Translations under genes and position numbers: made by a program | Shown: positions 8,481 through 18,654 of the stretch, piece after piece | How the letters are laid out: each line of letters opens with the position of its first letter | How positions within the stretch are numbered: the first letter of the stretch is position 1 | NCBI RefSeq assembly: GCF_002777425.1 | Contig: NZ_MDVC01000057.1 | Span: 1 to 64,000 of the forward strand | DNA: 64,000 bases | Direction: 5' to 3' | Source of the DNA: Snodgrassella alvi | Lineage (GTDB): Bacteria; Pseudomonadota; Gammaproteobacteria; Burkholderiales; Neisseriaceae | Notes under the pieces: model-generated | Seen by the model: only the letters and a program-made list of their open reading frames with translations | The model's database searches: none | Told to the model about the DNA's origin: nothing

Positions 8481-9119
8481 CTAATTACTCAAATCAGGAA
8501 GTCTTTGACGCAATTCACATTGCGATGATGTCTGGCTGGCCGTATCTGTGTATTCATCAAAAACCAGTCTGATATCAAAACGCGCGTTATTTAATTGAAC
8601 GACATGTGGATTACGGCTGCCATTTTGCAGCTGGCGCTGGATAATCCAGCCAGACTGTTTGAGCTTGCCATCTGGCAGTAACTGATAAGGTTCATCTGCA
8701 ATCCAGTAACCCTGCACCCACTGATTCAGATGATCAAATGGCAGCGCAAAACCAAGCATACGCTGGCTTAATTCTTCTATGCTGGTGGCAGTGGTAATCT
8801 GCCCTTTGCTGTCTTCCGCAATTACTCCTGTGTTGTCACGACACAGAACACCTACGCTGTTACCCAATGGTGTTTTGACCTCAATGGTTTGTACTGTACC
8901 TAAATTCTGCCAGCTAAAGTTGGCATATGTACCTTTGCCTTGATCTTTGATAGCCAGCCTGCCGGAACTGTCAAAAGCGGAGACAGTATGTTCATGACCT
9001 GCCTGCCAGTCTGTGGCTGCGGTTATTTTTTTCGACACCAGGCTGCTACAGGCACTTAAGGCTAAGCTAAGGATAGCTGTGGACACATAGAGGCGTTGCC
9101 TATGAAAAAATGAATACAT
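8481..9119 (-). CDS. lolB: Outer-membrane lipoprotein LolB
   Basis: LolB receives lipoproteins from periplasmic LolA and inserts them in the outer membrane. The 212-residue protein starts with a lipoprotein signal; the lipobox LSAC puts the lipidated cysteine at residue 24. The body has the LolA/LolB-like beta pattern, with FDSSGRLAIKDQGKGTYANF and a hydrophobic GFALPFDHLNQWVQGY segment. Identification also rests on position directly before ispE, as in many proteobacteria. Sequence conservation in this family is low. Confidence 0.9.
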   Translation of the reverse strand: MYSFFHRQRLYVSTAILSLALSACSSLVSKKITAATDWQAGHEHTVSAFDSSGRLAIKDQGKGTYANFSWQNLGTVQTIEVKTPLGNSVGVLCRDNTGVIAEDSKGQITTATSIEELSQRMLGFALPFDHLNQWVQGYWIADEPYQLLPDGKLKQSGWIIQRQLQNGSRNPHVVQLNNARFDIRLVFDEYTDTASQTSSQCELRQRLPDLSN

Positions 9120-9226
9120 TATTTTCCGTTGCGGTAACTGTGATGTGTTTATTGTAACGGTATTAACAGCAACTGTATGTACTCTGAGCTGTTAAACTTC
9201 TGCTTACAATCTGCATATAAATCAGT

Positions 9227-9265
9227 AGCTGCCGTTCACACAATATGTGTATGGCAGCTTTTTTT
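9227..9265 (+). terminator. Hairpin with T tract in the lolB-TPR gap
   Basis: AGCTGCC and GGCAGCT pair, with an inner CACA/TGTG extension, followed by seven T on the plus strand. The flanking genes run leftwards, so the orientation with the T tract does not match them. It may still halt transcripts of the TPR gene imperfectly. Confidence 0.4.
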
Positions 9266-9327
9266 GCGGTATCACCAGATAATCTGGCTGACAGATTAAA
9301 TTAAGCCACTAGAGTTACCAAGTCTAT

Positions 9328-12156
9328 TTACTGGTCTGTGGCTGCGAGAGCAGACAGGCTGGCCGGATCGACAGCAAATTTTTTTAAAGTCTGCTGTAAA
9401 ACTTTTTGGTCTGAATTTTTATTGGCCAGCCCTTGAGCCCAGATTTGCCGTGCCTGCTCTTGTTCACCCATTTGCCACAATACTTCACCCAGATGTGCTG
9501 CAACGGTACTTTCCGGTGATGCCTGATAAGCAGAGCGCAGGAGCGGTAAGGCTTTTTTTGGTTCACCATTAAGGTAATAGGCCCAACCCAGACTATCCTG
9601 AATCACCTCAGATTCTCCGTCTAACTGATTTGCATGTTGCAGAATGGTTAGCGCTTCAGTCCAGTAACGTTTTGGCATATTGAGCATGGCATAACCCAGG
9701 TTATTCCAGCCATAAGCACTATCAGGTTTCAATTTAGTAAAGACACGAAAATCTTCAATTGCTTTTTTCGGCTGATTCAGATTTTCAGCATAAGCTACAC
9801 CACGCATATACGTGATCAATTCCACAGATTTGCTGTCATGAGTGGTATCGACAAGCTGCTGCGCCTCTTTCAGATGCTGTGTCAGTCTACGTACATAAGC
9901 TTTTGGCTGAAGTATTTTACGGTCGATGTTAATTGAAAGAATAAGTACATCAATGTCATCAAAAAATTCTGGTGCTTGTTGGCTCTGATTAATGCGCTGC
10001 AACCATTGCTGTGCTGCTGGTATGTTGTTTTGTTCTACTTCAATCAAGCCCATCAGACAGGCTTTATCGGTGGCAAATTTGTTATCTGTCACTTTATTTA
10101 ACCATTCTCGCGCTTCAGCAGTATTTTTATTTTTATAAAAATAAGATGCAGCCTGAAGTGCTGCTTCACTGCGCTGGCTAACATTACCTACTTGAATTGC
10201 CTTATTGATGTTATCGATAATAGCTGATGTATTTGCCTTATTGACATCTAATGTACTGGCCTGTCGCAGATAAGAATCTGCATCCGCCTGAGCCATTTCT
10301 GTTTTTACTGCTGTCAGGGGCAAGCTGGCTGGCTTGATTCCATGCTTGCTCAGAATCTGGCTCAGAACTTTATGCTCGCTTTTTTTATTAAGCCAGCCCT
10401 GAGCCCATATCTGGCGAGCCTCGTTTTCACGTCCCAGTTGCCAGTAAACTTCACCCAGATGGGCAGCTACTTCACTTTCAGGCTGATGCTGATAGGCATA
10501 TTCAAGTAAAGGCAGGGCTTTCTCTGCATCACCATTGAGAAAATAAGCCCAGCCCAAACTGTCATTGACAGCCGGAGACTGGCTGCTTAGGGAATAAGCC
10601 TGTTCCAGTAATTTCTGGGCTTCCAGCCAGTTGGCTTTAGGCATGCTCAGCAGGGTATAACCCAGTGCATTGAGACCCTCCACCTGATTAGGCCTCATCC
10701 TGACATAGCGGCGCATGTCTGCCACGGCTTTTGCCGGCTCATTAAGTTTATCTGCATATAATAGCCCGCGCAGCAGTAATAATGGCGGAACATCCAGTTC
10801 CTGTGTTTTGGCATCGCCCTGCTCGGCTTTCGCCAGCATTCTGTTGAGGTATTGCTCATACTGACGGTTTGTAAGCGAGGAGCCGTTTATAAAGGTTTGC
10901 AGACGCAGCAAATCTCTGGAATTGAAAAATGTGCCCTGTTTATTGGTAGACTGAGCTTTATTCAGCCATTTTTGCGCTGCTGCCCAGTGTTCTTCTTCGG
11001 CATCCAATGAGCACATCATGAGTGCCTGATCAAAGGCAAACTTCGGATCATCTGCTTTTGCTGCCCATAAACGGGAAGCAGATAAATTATGCTCATCATA
11101 ATAGCGCATGGCTACCATCATTGCCACTTTACTGCGCTGATTGCGATTACCCAGTTCGGCGATTTTCTCTGCGTACGAAGCAATGGTAGCTGTGTCTGCT
11201 TTCTGGCTGACGGCCAGATAAGCGGCCTGTAAATACAGGTCTGCACTTTTACTTTTGACTAGTAATGGCTGCAAGGTTTGATATGCTTGCTGCAATTTGT
11301 TATTTTTAATCAGTAATTCTATATAAAGACTTTGCCATTTAGCTGGCATGGTATCCACGCCAGTTTGCTGATAAAAATCCAGCAGGTATTGTGGCTGTTT
11401 GAGATTGATCAGATTCAGAGTGAGCTGAGTGGCCGGAAAGATATCGGTATCCAGACGAAGCAGCGATTGTAATGCTTTGATGGTTTGCTCTTCATGTGCA
11501 CCAGTTACGCCATAGATGGCATCTGCAATCAATGCTTCCGCCATTTCGGGATGCAGAACTGCCTTTTTGTGAATTGGAGCATTCAGTTCATCAGTGGCAT
11601 TCAGATTGTTTAAGCGCAATTGTGCCAGTTTTAAAAACAGCCGGCGCAGCTGATAATCATTGACATGAGACAGAACTGCATCTGTATTTTTCAGCACTTG
11701 CGGCACATCATTTTTTGCTATGGCCAGTTCCCACATCAGGCGCTGTCTGGCTGGTGTTTCAGTTGGTTCGATTTGCTGCCAGCGATCAGCAATGGTTTGC
11801 GCCTCTGTAATTTTGTTGGCACCCAGTGCCATTTCCATGGCTCGCTCTGCTACTTCTGGTTCCTGCGTATGTTCGAGCATGCGCATGTCTGCTGCCAGAG
11901 CCTTAGCGGTTTTGCCCTGCGAATAGGTAAGTTCGCTGGCAAACAGGGTAAAAATGTCATTGGCACGTCCGGCAATGGCCAGACGCCGTTGCAGGGATGC
12001 GGCATCATCTGGTGCGGTAAGCTGACTTACGCGTTCAATTCTGGTTTGAATCAAAGGTACGGATGTCTGCCGCTCCTGAGTACTATTTGCATTGGCCATA
12101 CTTGCAGCCATTAAACTCAGAACGATCGGGGTAATGCGATGAATCCAACGAGGCAT
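9328..12156 (-). CDS. Tetratricopeptide-repeat protein, periplasmic, internally duplicated
   Basis: A 942-residue protein starting at ATG 12156, which is preceded by a strong GGAGAAG; a 20-residue longer frame from 12216 lacks one. The N-terminus is a Sec signal (hydrophobic to about residue 20, then ANANS). The rest is helical TPR-like repeats. Two halves clearly match each other: DNA 10312-11244 and 9358-10281, with LNALGYTLLSMPKANW versus WNNLGYAMLNMPKRYW, and DSLGWAYFLNGDAEKALPLL versus DSLGWAYYLNGEPKKALPLL. A TPR gene beside lolB is known in Neisseria but, as I recall, is shorter there. Its specific function is unknown; protein scaffolding in the envelope is likely. Confidence 0.85.
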   Translation of the reverse strand: MPRWIHRITPIVLSLMAASMANANSTQERQTSVPLIQTRIERVSQLTAPDDAASLQRRLAIAGRANDIFTLFASELTYSQGKTAKALAADMRMLEHTQEPEVAERAMEMALGANKITEAQTIADRWQQIEPTETPARQRLMWELAIAKNDVPQVLKNTDAVLSHVNDYQLRRLFLKLAQLRLNNLNATDELNAPIHKKAVLHPEMAEALIADAIYGVTGAHEEQTIKALQSLLRLDTDIFPATQLTLNLINLKQPQYLLDFYQQTGVDTMPAKWQSLYIELLIKNNKLQQAYQTLQPLLVKSKSADLYLQAAYLAVSQKADTATIASYAEKIAELGNRNQRSKVAMMVAMRYYDEHNLSASRLWAAKADDPKFAFDQALMMCSLDAEEEHWAAAQKWLNKAQSTNKQGTFFNSRDLLRLQTFINGSSLTNRQYEQYLNRMLAKAEQGDAKTQELDVPPLLLLRGLLYADKLNEPAKAVADMRRYVRMRPNQVEGLNALGYTLLSMPKANWLEAQKLLEQAYSLSSQSPAVNDSLGWAYFLNGDAEKALPLLEYAYQHQPESEVAAHLGEVYWQLGRENEARQIWAQGWLNKKSEHKVLSQILSKHGIKPASLPLTAVKTEMAQADADSYLRQASTLDVNKANTSAIIDNINKAIQVGNVSQRSEAALQAASYFYKNKNTAEAREWLNKVTDNKFATDKACLMGLIEVEQNNIPAAQQWLQRINQSQQAPEFFDDIDVLILSINIDRKILQPKAYVRRLTQHLKEAQQLVDTTHDSKSVELITYMRGVAYAENLNQPKKAIEDFRVFTKLKPDSAYGWNNLGYAMLNMPKRYWTEALTILQHANQLDGESEVIQDSLGWAYYLNGEPKKALPLLRSAYQASPESTVAAHLGEVLWQMGEQEQARQIWAQGLANKNSDQKVLQQTLKKFAVDPASLSALAATDQ

Positions 12157-12460
12157 TAAACTTCTCCATGTATGCTGATCAGTTGTCGTATACACTGACT
12201 CATGAACAAATAACAATTCTGTACCGGCACAGGCAGATTTTTACTAACTTCTGTTGAGATAGGCTGCCTTAGAAATGTCTGCTACCCATTTAAAGACTAA
12301 ATTATTGGGGTAAAATAGTTTGCTACTTTAACACAGACATTTTTAACTGCGCATGACTTAATGCCAATTTTATCTGGTTATAGCCTGCATAACTTGTGCT
12401 TTCAAATTTATTTTCATGATGCTATTGTATCGATTTTATTCTGGATTTTATCATTAAATC
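12157..12460. other. Divergent promoter region between the TPR gene and mutM
   Basis: The spacer must hold promoters for both directions. No consensus hexamer pair was clear; a possible -10 TAAAAT lies near 12311. Confidence 0.4.
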
Positions 12461-13282
12461 ATGCCTGAACTTCCTGAAGTAGAAACCACTCGGCGTGGAA
12501 TTGCTCCTTTTATTGTGAATCAGACTGTTTCACAAGTAGAAGTGCGTCAACCGCGTTTGCGCTGGCCGGTGATGGATAATCTTGGCTCACAGCTTGAGGG
12601 TGAAAAGGTTTTATCAGTTAAACGACGGGCTAAATATCTGTTAATCGAGCTGGCTTCTGGCACATTAATCATTCATCTGGGCATGTCTGGCAGTTTGCGG
12701 GTCTTTACTGATTTCAGTGCGCCGCCTGTGCAAAAGCATGATCATGTGGATATTGTTTTTACTAATGGTACTTTGCTGCGTTTTCATGACCCCAGACGCT
12801 TTGGGGCTGTGTTATGGTTTGTTGGCCTGATTGAGCAGCATCCATTACTGGTTAATCTGGGACCAGAACCACTAAGCACGGATTTTGATGCTGACTATCT
12901 ACAGCAAAAACTGGCTAAACAGAAACGTGCGATTAAGTTAGCAATCATGGATAATAAAACGGTTGTTGGAGTAGGCAATATTTATGCCAATGAGGCACTA
13001 TTCCGCACCGGCATTCATCCAGCCACCACTGCCATGCATTTGGACAAAATGCAGGTTAGCGCGCTGACTGAAGCAATCAAACAGATATTGCAGGAAGCGA
13101 TTGGTGCCGGGGGCAGCACCCTGCGCGATTTTGTGAATAGTGCTGGTCATAGTGGCTATTTTCAGCTACAGCATGATGTATATGGGCGAGCAGGAGAGCT
13201 GTGCCGGCAATGCGGGCATCCGATTGAGAAAATGGTTTTGGGTCAACGCAGCAGTTTTTACTGTCCCCAATGCCAGCGATAA
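12461..13282 (+). CDS. mutM: Formamidopyrimidine-DNA glycosylase
   Basis: This glycosylase/AP lyase removes 8-oxoguanine and other oxidised purines from DNA. The 273-residue protein begins MPELPEVETTRRG, where Pro2 is the catalytic nucleophile once Met is removed and Glu3 is also catalytic. It has the H2TH region around 130-220 (VGVGNIYANEALF) and a C-terminal zinc finger with Cys248, Cys251, Cys268 and Cys271. Length and layout are standard. The acyltransferase gene follows after 12 bp, suggesting cotranscription. Confidence 0.97.
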   Translation: MPELPEVETTRRGIAPFIVNQTVSQVEVRQPRLRWPVMDNLGSQLEGEKVLSVKRRAKYLLIELASGTLIIHLGMSGSLRVFTDFSAPPVQKHDHVDIVFTNGTLLRFHDPRRFGAVLWFVGLIEQHPLLVNLGPEPLSTDFDADYLQQKLAKQKRAIKLAIMDNKTVVGVGNIYANEALFRTGIHPATTAMHLDKMQVSALTEAIKQILQEAIGAGGSTLRDFVNSAGHSGYFQLQHDVYGRAGELCRQCGHPIEKMVLGQRSSFYCPQCQR

Positions 13283-13294
13283 TGATAAATAACA

Positions 13295-14107
13295 ATGACA
13301 AAATCAGAACATACTTCTTTGTTTACCCGCTGTGCGCGTATTTTCAAACTGGCTCTATGGTTGAGACAAACCATTAAGCGTGTAAAGCGCTTCAAGAATT
13401 TAAGCGCCACTGAGTGTAATAATGAATTAATTTCAATTGCGCACAATTTATTGCATGTACTGCACGTAAAAGTAAAATCCGAACAGGCTGTACCAGATAC
13501 AGCCAGCATGCCATGGCTAACTGTTGCCAACCATGTTACCTGGCTGGATATTTTTGTATTGATGGCCTATATTCCCGGTGGCTTTATTGCCAAAGAAAGT
13601 ATCAAGTCGTGGCCGGTATTGGGTAAATTGGTTACCAATGGGGGCACGGTTTACATTAACAGGCTGTCGCGGCAGGACATTAACCCAGTAATTAAAGCTA
13701 TAGTACAAGCACTGCAAGAAGGTAAAAATGTGCTGTTTTTTCCTGAAGCCTATACATCCGAAGGTTTAACTATGCTACCGTTTAAAGCTGCTTTGTTTCA
13801 GGCAGCCATTGATGCCGACAGGCCAGTAATGGCTGTAGCAATACGCTATTATGATTCTCAGGGACAGCGCACGCCTAAAGTAGCCTTTGCCGGCAGAACC
13901 ACCTTACTGCGCAGTCTGTGGAATATTGTTTCCCTGCCGGAAATCATGGTGAAAGTTGATTTTGCTGCTTTACTAAACACTGCTGATAATAAAATTACTG
14001 ACCGTTTCAGCCTGAAAACTCAGGCCGAAGATTTTATTCAGACCAAAGTACTCAGCGATAGCCCGATAACATCCACAGCATCGGCAGATAGTACATCTTC
14101 TCAATAA
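13295..14107 (+). CDS. Lysophospholipid (1-acylglycerol-3-phosphate) acyltransferase
   Basis: A PlsC-family enzyme that transfers an acyl chain to lysophosphatidic acid or a related acceptor at the inner membrane. The 270 residues contain the catalytic motif NHVTWLD (79-85, His80 and Asp85) and a second motif FFPEAYTSEG (148-157), where the usual FPEGT is altered to FPEAY. Neisseria carries two such enzymes (NlaA, NlaB), and another PlsC-family gene lies at 26375-27136. Which one matches NlaA is not certain from the sequence. It lies just downstream of mutM. Confidence 0.88.
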   Translation: MTKSEHTSLFTRCARIFKLALWLRQTIKRVKRFKNLSATECNNELISIAHNLLHVLHVKVKSEQAVPDTASMPWLTVANHVTWLDIFVLMAYIPGGFIAKESIKSWPVLGKLVTNGGTVYINRLSRQDINPVIKAIVQALQEGKNVLFFPEAYTSEGLTMLPFKAALFQAAIDADRPVMAVAIRYYDSQGQRTPKVAFAGRTTLLRSLWNIVSLPEIMVKVDFAALLNTADNKITDRFSLKTQAEDFIQTKVLSDSPITSTASADSTSSQ

Positions 14108-14147
14108 CCATGGACTGATATTTAATTCAGAAATAAATTATCTTAAT

Positions 14148-14789
14148 CTATGGTGATAAACGCTGTTTAATCCATAAGTTATTTTGTAGTTCATACTGGA
14201 TACGGTCATGTAAACGGCTTGGCCGCCCCTGCCAGAATTCAATCAGTTCAGGCTGTACGATATAGCCACCCCAATGAGGTGGCCTCGGCACATTCAGCAA
14301 ATATTTTGCGCTCAGTTTTGCCGCTCGTGCCATCAGCTCGGTTTTGCTACTGATAACGGTACTTTGTTCACTTGCCCATGCACCGATACGGCTGCTATAT
14401 GGCCGAGAATGAAAATATGCATCGGAATCGGCTGCGGGTAATGGCTGCACCACTCCTTCCACTCGTACCTGTCGCTCCAGTTCCGGCCAGAAAAATGTGA
14501 GTGCCGCATAGGGATGCTGGCTTAAAGCGCGGCCTTTGCGGCTATGATAATTGGTAAAGAATACAAAGCCGTGAGCTGTTACTTCTTTTAACAGCACAAT
14601 GCGCGCATTGGGGCGGCCATACTGGTCAACTGTAGCGATATTCATGGCAGTGGGTTCATTCACTTTGGCATGCATGGCTGCCGTTAGCCACTTTTGGAAC
14701 TGTTCCAGCGGGTTGGCACAGCAATCGGCCTCATTGAGTGACTGTTTGCTGTAATCCTGACGAATATCGTGCAAATCCAGATTATTCAT
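14148..14789 (-). CDS. pdxH: Pyridoxamine 5'-phosphate oxidase
   Basis: This FMN enzyme oxidises pyridoxine or pyridoxamine 5'-phosphate to PLP, the cofactor of HemL and SerC encoded elsewhere in this window. The 213-residue protein has the FMN-binding stretch around 60-90 ([26 protein letters not shown]), a middle region with [18 protein letters not shown], and the C-terminal [13 protein letters not shown] motif typical of PdxH. Length is normal. It is divergent from hemA. Confidence 0.96.
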   Translation of the reverse strand: MNNLDLHDIRQDYSKQSLNEADCCANPLEQFQKWLTAAMHAKVNEPTAMNIATVDQYGRPNARIVLLKEVTAHGFVFFTNYHSRKGRALSQHPYAALTFFWPELERQVRVEGVVQPLPAADSDAYFHSRPYSSRIGAWASEQSTVISSKTELMARAAKLSAKYLLNVPRPPHWGGYIVQPELIEFWQGRPSRLHDRIQYELQNNLWIKQRLSP

Positions 14790-14867
14790 AGTATTTATTC
14801 TTGCATGCGAAAAATTTATTTATACTGCCACCAGATCTGATTAGCTGCTTTTTCGACACCAATAGCG

Positions 14868-14873
14868 TATAAT
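14868..14873 (+). promoter_or_regulatory. Candidate -10 element of the hemA promoter
   Basis: A perfect TATAAT lies about 100 bp before hemA. No good -35 is seen at the right distance, so this is tentative. Confidence 0.35.
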
Positions 14874-14970
14874 TGACCACTTTAACCGCTTTTATTTAAT
14901 CAGAATGTAAAGTCTGGTTGGTAATCATCCTACCCGCAGTAGCGGGCAAACGCAAATTACTTCAGGTAAC

Positions 14971-16233
14971 ATGTCTTTAACCGTTATCGGACTCAATCAC
15001 CAAACTGCCCCTGTTTCTGTGCGTGAACGTTTGGCCTTTCCGGCTATCATGCTGGCGGAGGCCTTAACTGCGCTTGGCAGTGAGACGGAAATTGCGGAAG
15101 CGATGATTTTGTCTACCTGTAACCGTACAGAAATCTACTGTATTGGTGATGCAGCCACAGCAATACACTGGCTCTCCAGCTACCATCAATTACCACTGAC
15201 TGAATTTTCGCCCTATTTATACCAGTTCCATGACAAAGATGCTGTGCAGCATGCCTTTCGGGTAGCATGTGGTCTGGATTCAATGGTTCTGGGTGAACCG
15301 CAGATTCTGGGACAATTGAAAGAGGCTGTGCGCACAGCGCGTAGCCAGCATACGTTACACCAGCATCTGAACGCGTTATTTGAGAAAACCTTTGCCGCAG
15401 CAAAAGAAATTCGCAACGAAAGTGCAGTTGGTGAAAACTCGGTGTCTATGGCTGCTGCCGCAGTAAAAATGGCTGCCCAGATTTTTCCTGATATTTCTGC
15501 ATTGAATGTCTTGATGGTGGGCGCCGGTGAAATGATTGAGCTGGTGGCCACTTATTTTGCCGCTGAACATCCGCAGCGCCTGACGGTACTCAACCGTACA
15601 CTGGCGCGGGCACAGGAATTATGCAGCAAGCTGAATGCACAAGCGGATGCACGCATTTTAACTGCTTTGCCTGAAATTCTGGCTGAATACGATGTAATTG
15701 TTTCTTCTACTGCTAGCCCATTTCCGGTTATCGGCAAAGGGCTGGTAGAACGTGCGCTCAAGCAGCGGCGCGGCATGCCGATGTTTTTGCTCGACCTGGC
15801 CGTACCACGCGATATTGAAGCAGAAGCTGGCGAACTGAACGATGCCTATCTGTATAGTGTCGACGATATGGTCAATATTGTGCAGCACGGTCAGGCTGCA
15901 CGGCAGCAGGCTGCTGCTGCTGCTGAAAAGATGGTTGCCAGCAAGGTAGCTGAATTTATTGCCTGGCAACAAACCCGCAGCAGCGTGCCTTTAATCTGTG
16001 CATTGCGCACTCAGGGAGAAGAACTGCGGTGCAAGGCTGTAGCCAAAGCGCTGCGCCGGTTACGCAAAGGCACATCTATTGAGGAGGTGTTGCAACGTTT
16101 AAGCCACGAACTGACCAACAGTCTCCTGCATGCACCGACCAGAGCATTAAATAAAGACAGCCGGCAGCACCCTGAACTGGCTGAAGCCATCAGCCTGATT
16201 TATCACCTGCACGGCCAGAATCGGCAGCGTTAG
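14971..16233 (+). CDS. hemA: Glutamyl-tRNA reductase
   Basis: HemA reduces Glu-tRNA(Glu) to glutamate-1-semialdehyde with NADPH, the first step of C5 haem synthesis; HemL, which takes the next step, is at 42360. The 420-residue protein has GLNHQTAPVSVRERLAF (7-23), the catalytic STCNRTE with Cys50, the conserved ACGLDSMVLGEPQILGQ region (about 100-115), an NADP-binding GAGEM segment near 190 and a C-terminal dimerisation helix region. The length is standard. prfA follows 84 bp later, a common hemA-prfA pairing. Confidence 0.97.
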   Translation: MSLTVIGLNHQTAPVSVRERLAFPAIMLAEALTALGSETEIAEAMILSTCNRTEIYCIGDAATAIHWLSSYHQLPLTEFSPYLYQFHDKDAVQHAFRVACGLDSMVLGEPQILGQLKEAVRTARSQHTLHQHLNALFEKTFAAAKEIRNESAVGENSVSMAAAAVKMAAQIFPDISALNVLMVGAGEMIELVATYFAAEHPQRLTVLNRTLARAQELCSKLNAQADARILTALPEILAEYDVIVSSTASPFPVIGKGLVERALKQRRGMPMFLLDLAVPRDIEAEAGELNDAYLYSVDDMVNIVQHGQAARQQAAAAAEKMVASKVAEFIAWQQTRSSVPLICALRTQGEELRCKAVAKALRRLRKGTSIEEVLQRLSHELTNSLLHAPTRALNKDSRQHPELAEAISLIYHLHGQNRQR

Positions 16234-16317
16234 CACGTTATTCAGCATCCAGCTTCCATTACACCTGTCCAACTTAGCTTCAATTGACTAATAACTTATT
16301 TTAATACGGAACACCAG

Positions 16318-17400
16318 ATGAAACCTTCATTGATAAACAAGTTACAGCACCTGACTGAGCGTCTGGAAGAAGTAACCGCTTTGCTGGCTTCTCCTGACGT
16401 CACCAATAATATTGACGAGTATCGTCGCCTGACCCGTGAACATGCCGAACTCACTCCTGTGGTAGAAACCTACCGCCAGTATACGCAGGCTGAAACCGAT
16501 TTGTCGGCAGCAGAAGAAATGCTTGCAGACCCTGAATTAAAAGAATTTGCAGCCGAGGAAATCAGCAACGCACGAAGCCAGATTGCACAACTGGATAGTG
16601 AACTGCAAAAACTGCTGCTACCAAAAGATGAAGATGACGATAAAAATATTTTTATTGAAATCCGTGCTGGTACCGGTGGCGATGAAGCAGCTCTGTTTGC
16701 CGGTGATTTGCTGCGCATGTACACCCGCTTTGCCGAACGCATGGGCTGGCAGGTAGAAATTGTCTCTGCCAGTGAAAGCGATCTGGGTGGCTATAAGGAA
16801 GTCATTGCGCGTATTGCCGGTATGAATGTTTACAGCCAGCTCAAGTTTGAATCCGGCGGACATCGGGTTCAACGCGTACCCACCACCGAAAGTCAGGGCA
16901 GAATTCATACTTCTGCCTGCACTGTTGCCATCATGCCCGAAGCTGATGAAGTAGCCGAAGTACAATTAAATCCCAATGATTTACGTATTGATACCTTCCG
17001 TGCTTCCGGTGCCGGTGGCCAGCATATTAATAAAACGGACTCAGCAGTGCGGATTACCCATCTGCCTACCGGAATGGTGGTGGAATGTCAGGATGGCCGT
17101 TCGCAGCATGCCAATAAAGCACAGGCGATGCGTGTACTCGCCTCACGTCTGTATGAGCAACAGAAACATGCAGCCCAAGCCAAAGAAGCGGCGGAACGCA
17201 AAAGCCTGATTGGCAGTGGCGACCGCAGCGAACGCATCCGTACCTACAATTACCCACAAGGCCGGGTAACAGATCATCGCATTAACCTAACCCTGCATAA
17301 ACTGGACTTTATTATGGACGGCGATTTAAGTGAACTGACACAGGTACTGATTGCCGAGCATCAGGCTCAACAGCTGGCATTGCTGAGTAATGCCAGCTAA
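16318..17400 (+). CDS. prfA: Peptide chain release factor 1
   Basis: RF1 reads UAA and UAG stop codons and triggers peptide release. The 360-residue protein has the long N-terminal helical domain, and the GGQ catalytic motif in [16 protein letters not shown], with Gly233-Gly234-Gln235. The glutamine is normally methylated by PrmC. The domain with [16 protein letters not shown] precedes it and contains the usual codon-recognition region. Length is exactly typical. It lies downstream of hemA and is followed by a terminator. Confidence 0.97.
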   Translation: MKPSLINKLQHLTERLEEVTALLASPDVTNNIDEYRRLTREHAELTPVVETYRQYTQAETDLSAAEEMLADPELKEFAAEEISNARSQIAQLDSELQKLLLPKDEDDDKNIFIEIRAGTGGDEAALFAGDLLRMYTRFAERMGWQVEIVSASESDLGGYKEVIARIAGMNVYSQLKFESGGHRVQRVPTTESQGRIHTSACTVAIMPEADEVAEVQLNPNDLRIDTFRASGAGGQHINKTDSAVRITHLPTGMVVECQDGRSQHANKAQAMRVLASRLYEQQKHAAQAKEAAERKSLIGSGDRSERIRTYNYPQGRVTDHRINLTLHKLDFIMDGDLSELTQVLIAEHQAQQLALLSNAS

Positions 17401-17408
17401 AGTAGTTA

Positions 17409-17444
17409 CAAAAAGCTGTTCTGGACACCAGAATAGCTTTTTAG
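17409..17444. terminator. Bidirectional terminator between prfA and the EamA gene
   Basis: AAAAAGCTGTTCTG pairs with CAGAATAGCTTTTT, with A and T tracts on both sides, between convergent genes. Confidence 0.75.
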
Positions 17445-17445
17445 T

Positions 17446-18330
17446 TTACATCGCTGGTAGCCATGAATTGAGGCTGCTGCCATAGAATAAAAACCAGATT
17501 GCAGCAATGGCTAGCACAATGCCGGCGGCATTCAAACCATTAATTTTTTCTTTAAACATAAAAGTGCCAATAATGGTAGCCAGCGTAATCACCCCCAGAT
17601 TCATGCCGGCAAACACCAGCGAAGGGTCTTGCTGAAACTGCTGATGAGCACGGATATAAAAAAGAATATTGGCAAAGTTCAGACCGCCTAATAATAAACC
17701 GGCCAGAATACTGGCCGCATTCCAGACCGTTCTGCGCAAACACAGATAACCTGTAATCAGAATAGCAGCCAGAATAAATGTCACCTGTAAAGTTGGTGCA
17801 AAGGCCGTCCCACTTTTGGACATCTGTTTAAACAGAATATCTGTTGTGCCATAACATAGCCATACGCCGAACAAATAGCCAGCAGTACTAAAAAAACCAC
17901 CCTGCCCCTTACCTTTAGCAGGATTCTGCCGATACAGTAGTGTTAGCAGAGCCATCAGAGCCAGCGCAATACCAATAATCTTGTTGCTACTCAGGTTTTC
18001 ACCAAAAAATACGAATGCAGCCACAATGGGCAAAAACAGTGACAGGCGCTGTGCTGCATCGGTTTTAACCATCCCGGCCTGCTCAATAGCCCGCCCCAGC
18101 ACAATAAAGCCTAGCGGCAAACCAATCCCCAGTGCCAGAAAAATAATCCAGTGACTGGTGTACATATGCCAGTTGACAAAATCCGGGCGCAGAAAAAACC
18201 AGTTACACAATGCAGCTACCGGATAATTAACCGCTACAGCCTGAGCAATATTCACTCCGCCTCTGCGCGCCAGTTTTAATAATACTGAGACCGAAACACT
18301 ACACAAAATACTAATAATTAAAAAATGCAT
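17446..18330 (-). CDS. EamA/DMT-family transporter
   Basis: A 294-residue inner-membrane protein with about nine or ten hydrophobic segments and almost no soluble domain. The layout of two similar five-helix halves, with a charged KEKINGLNAAGIVL region in the last pair, is that of EamA (drug/metabolite) carriers. A matching FFGENLSSNKIIGIALALMAL segment ends the first half. The substrate cannot be told. The gene is convergent with prfA and shares its terminator. Confidence 0.8.
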   Translation of the reverse strand: MHFLIISILCSVSVSVLLKLARRGGVNIAQAVAVNYPVAALCNWFFLRPDFVNWHMYTSHWIIFLALGIGLPLGFIVLGRAIEQAGMVKTDAAQRLSLFLPIVAAFVFFGENLSSNKIIGIALALMALLTLLYRQNPAKGKGQGGFFSTAGYLFGVWLCYGTTDILFKQMSKSGTAFAPTLQVTFILAAILITGYLCLRRTVWNAASILAGLLLGGLNFANILFYIRAHQQFQQDPSLVFAGMNLGVITLATIIGTFMFKEKINGLNAAGIVLAIAAIWFLFYGSSLNSWLPAM

Positions 18331-18384
18331 TTCCCCTCCTAAAACAAAATAAATTTAGGCCTGCTTAGCCAGCTATTCAGGAAT

Positions 18385-18654
18385 TTAAAAATCAAAATCC
18401 GCCTGTATCCATAATTGCGCCATCAGCCTGTCTTCGTCCTCACCTGTTTGCTTAGCCTGCCATAATAACTGTTCCAGCTTGCGCCGGCGCAAGGCACATA
18501 AACGCAGCACATGCTGCTTCTGTGTATCAGATAGATGCAACCAGTATAGACGCTCATCCCGGCTACGCAGACAGCCCTTGCAATAGCCCTTGTGATCACT
18601 TTCGCACACACCACGGCAAGGGCTCGGAATAATAAAAAATTCTAACTGTTCCAT
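18385..18654 (-). CDS. DUF1289 domain-containing protein
   Basis: A small 89-residue protein with the DUF1289 cysteine pattern PCRGVCESDHKGYCKGCLRS near residues 12-31, probably binding a metal, followed by helical RDERLYWLHLSDTQKQHVL. Such proteins are widespread in proteobacteria and their role is unknown. It is encoded in the same direction as the EamA transporter, about 54 bp upstream of it. Confidence 0.85.
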   Translation of the reverse strand: MEQLEFFIIPSPCRGVCESDHKGYCKGCLRSRDERLYWLHLSDTQKQHVLRLCALRRRKLEQLLWQAKQTGEDEDRLMAQLWIQADFDF

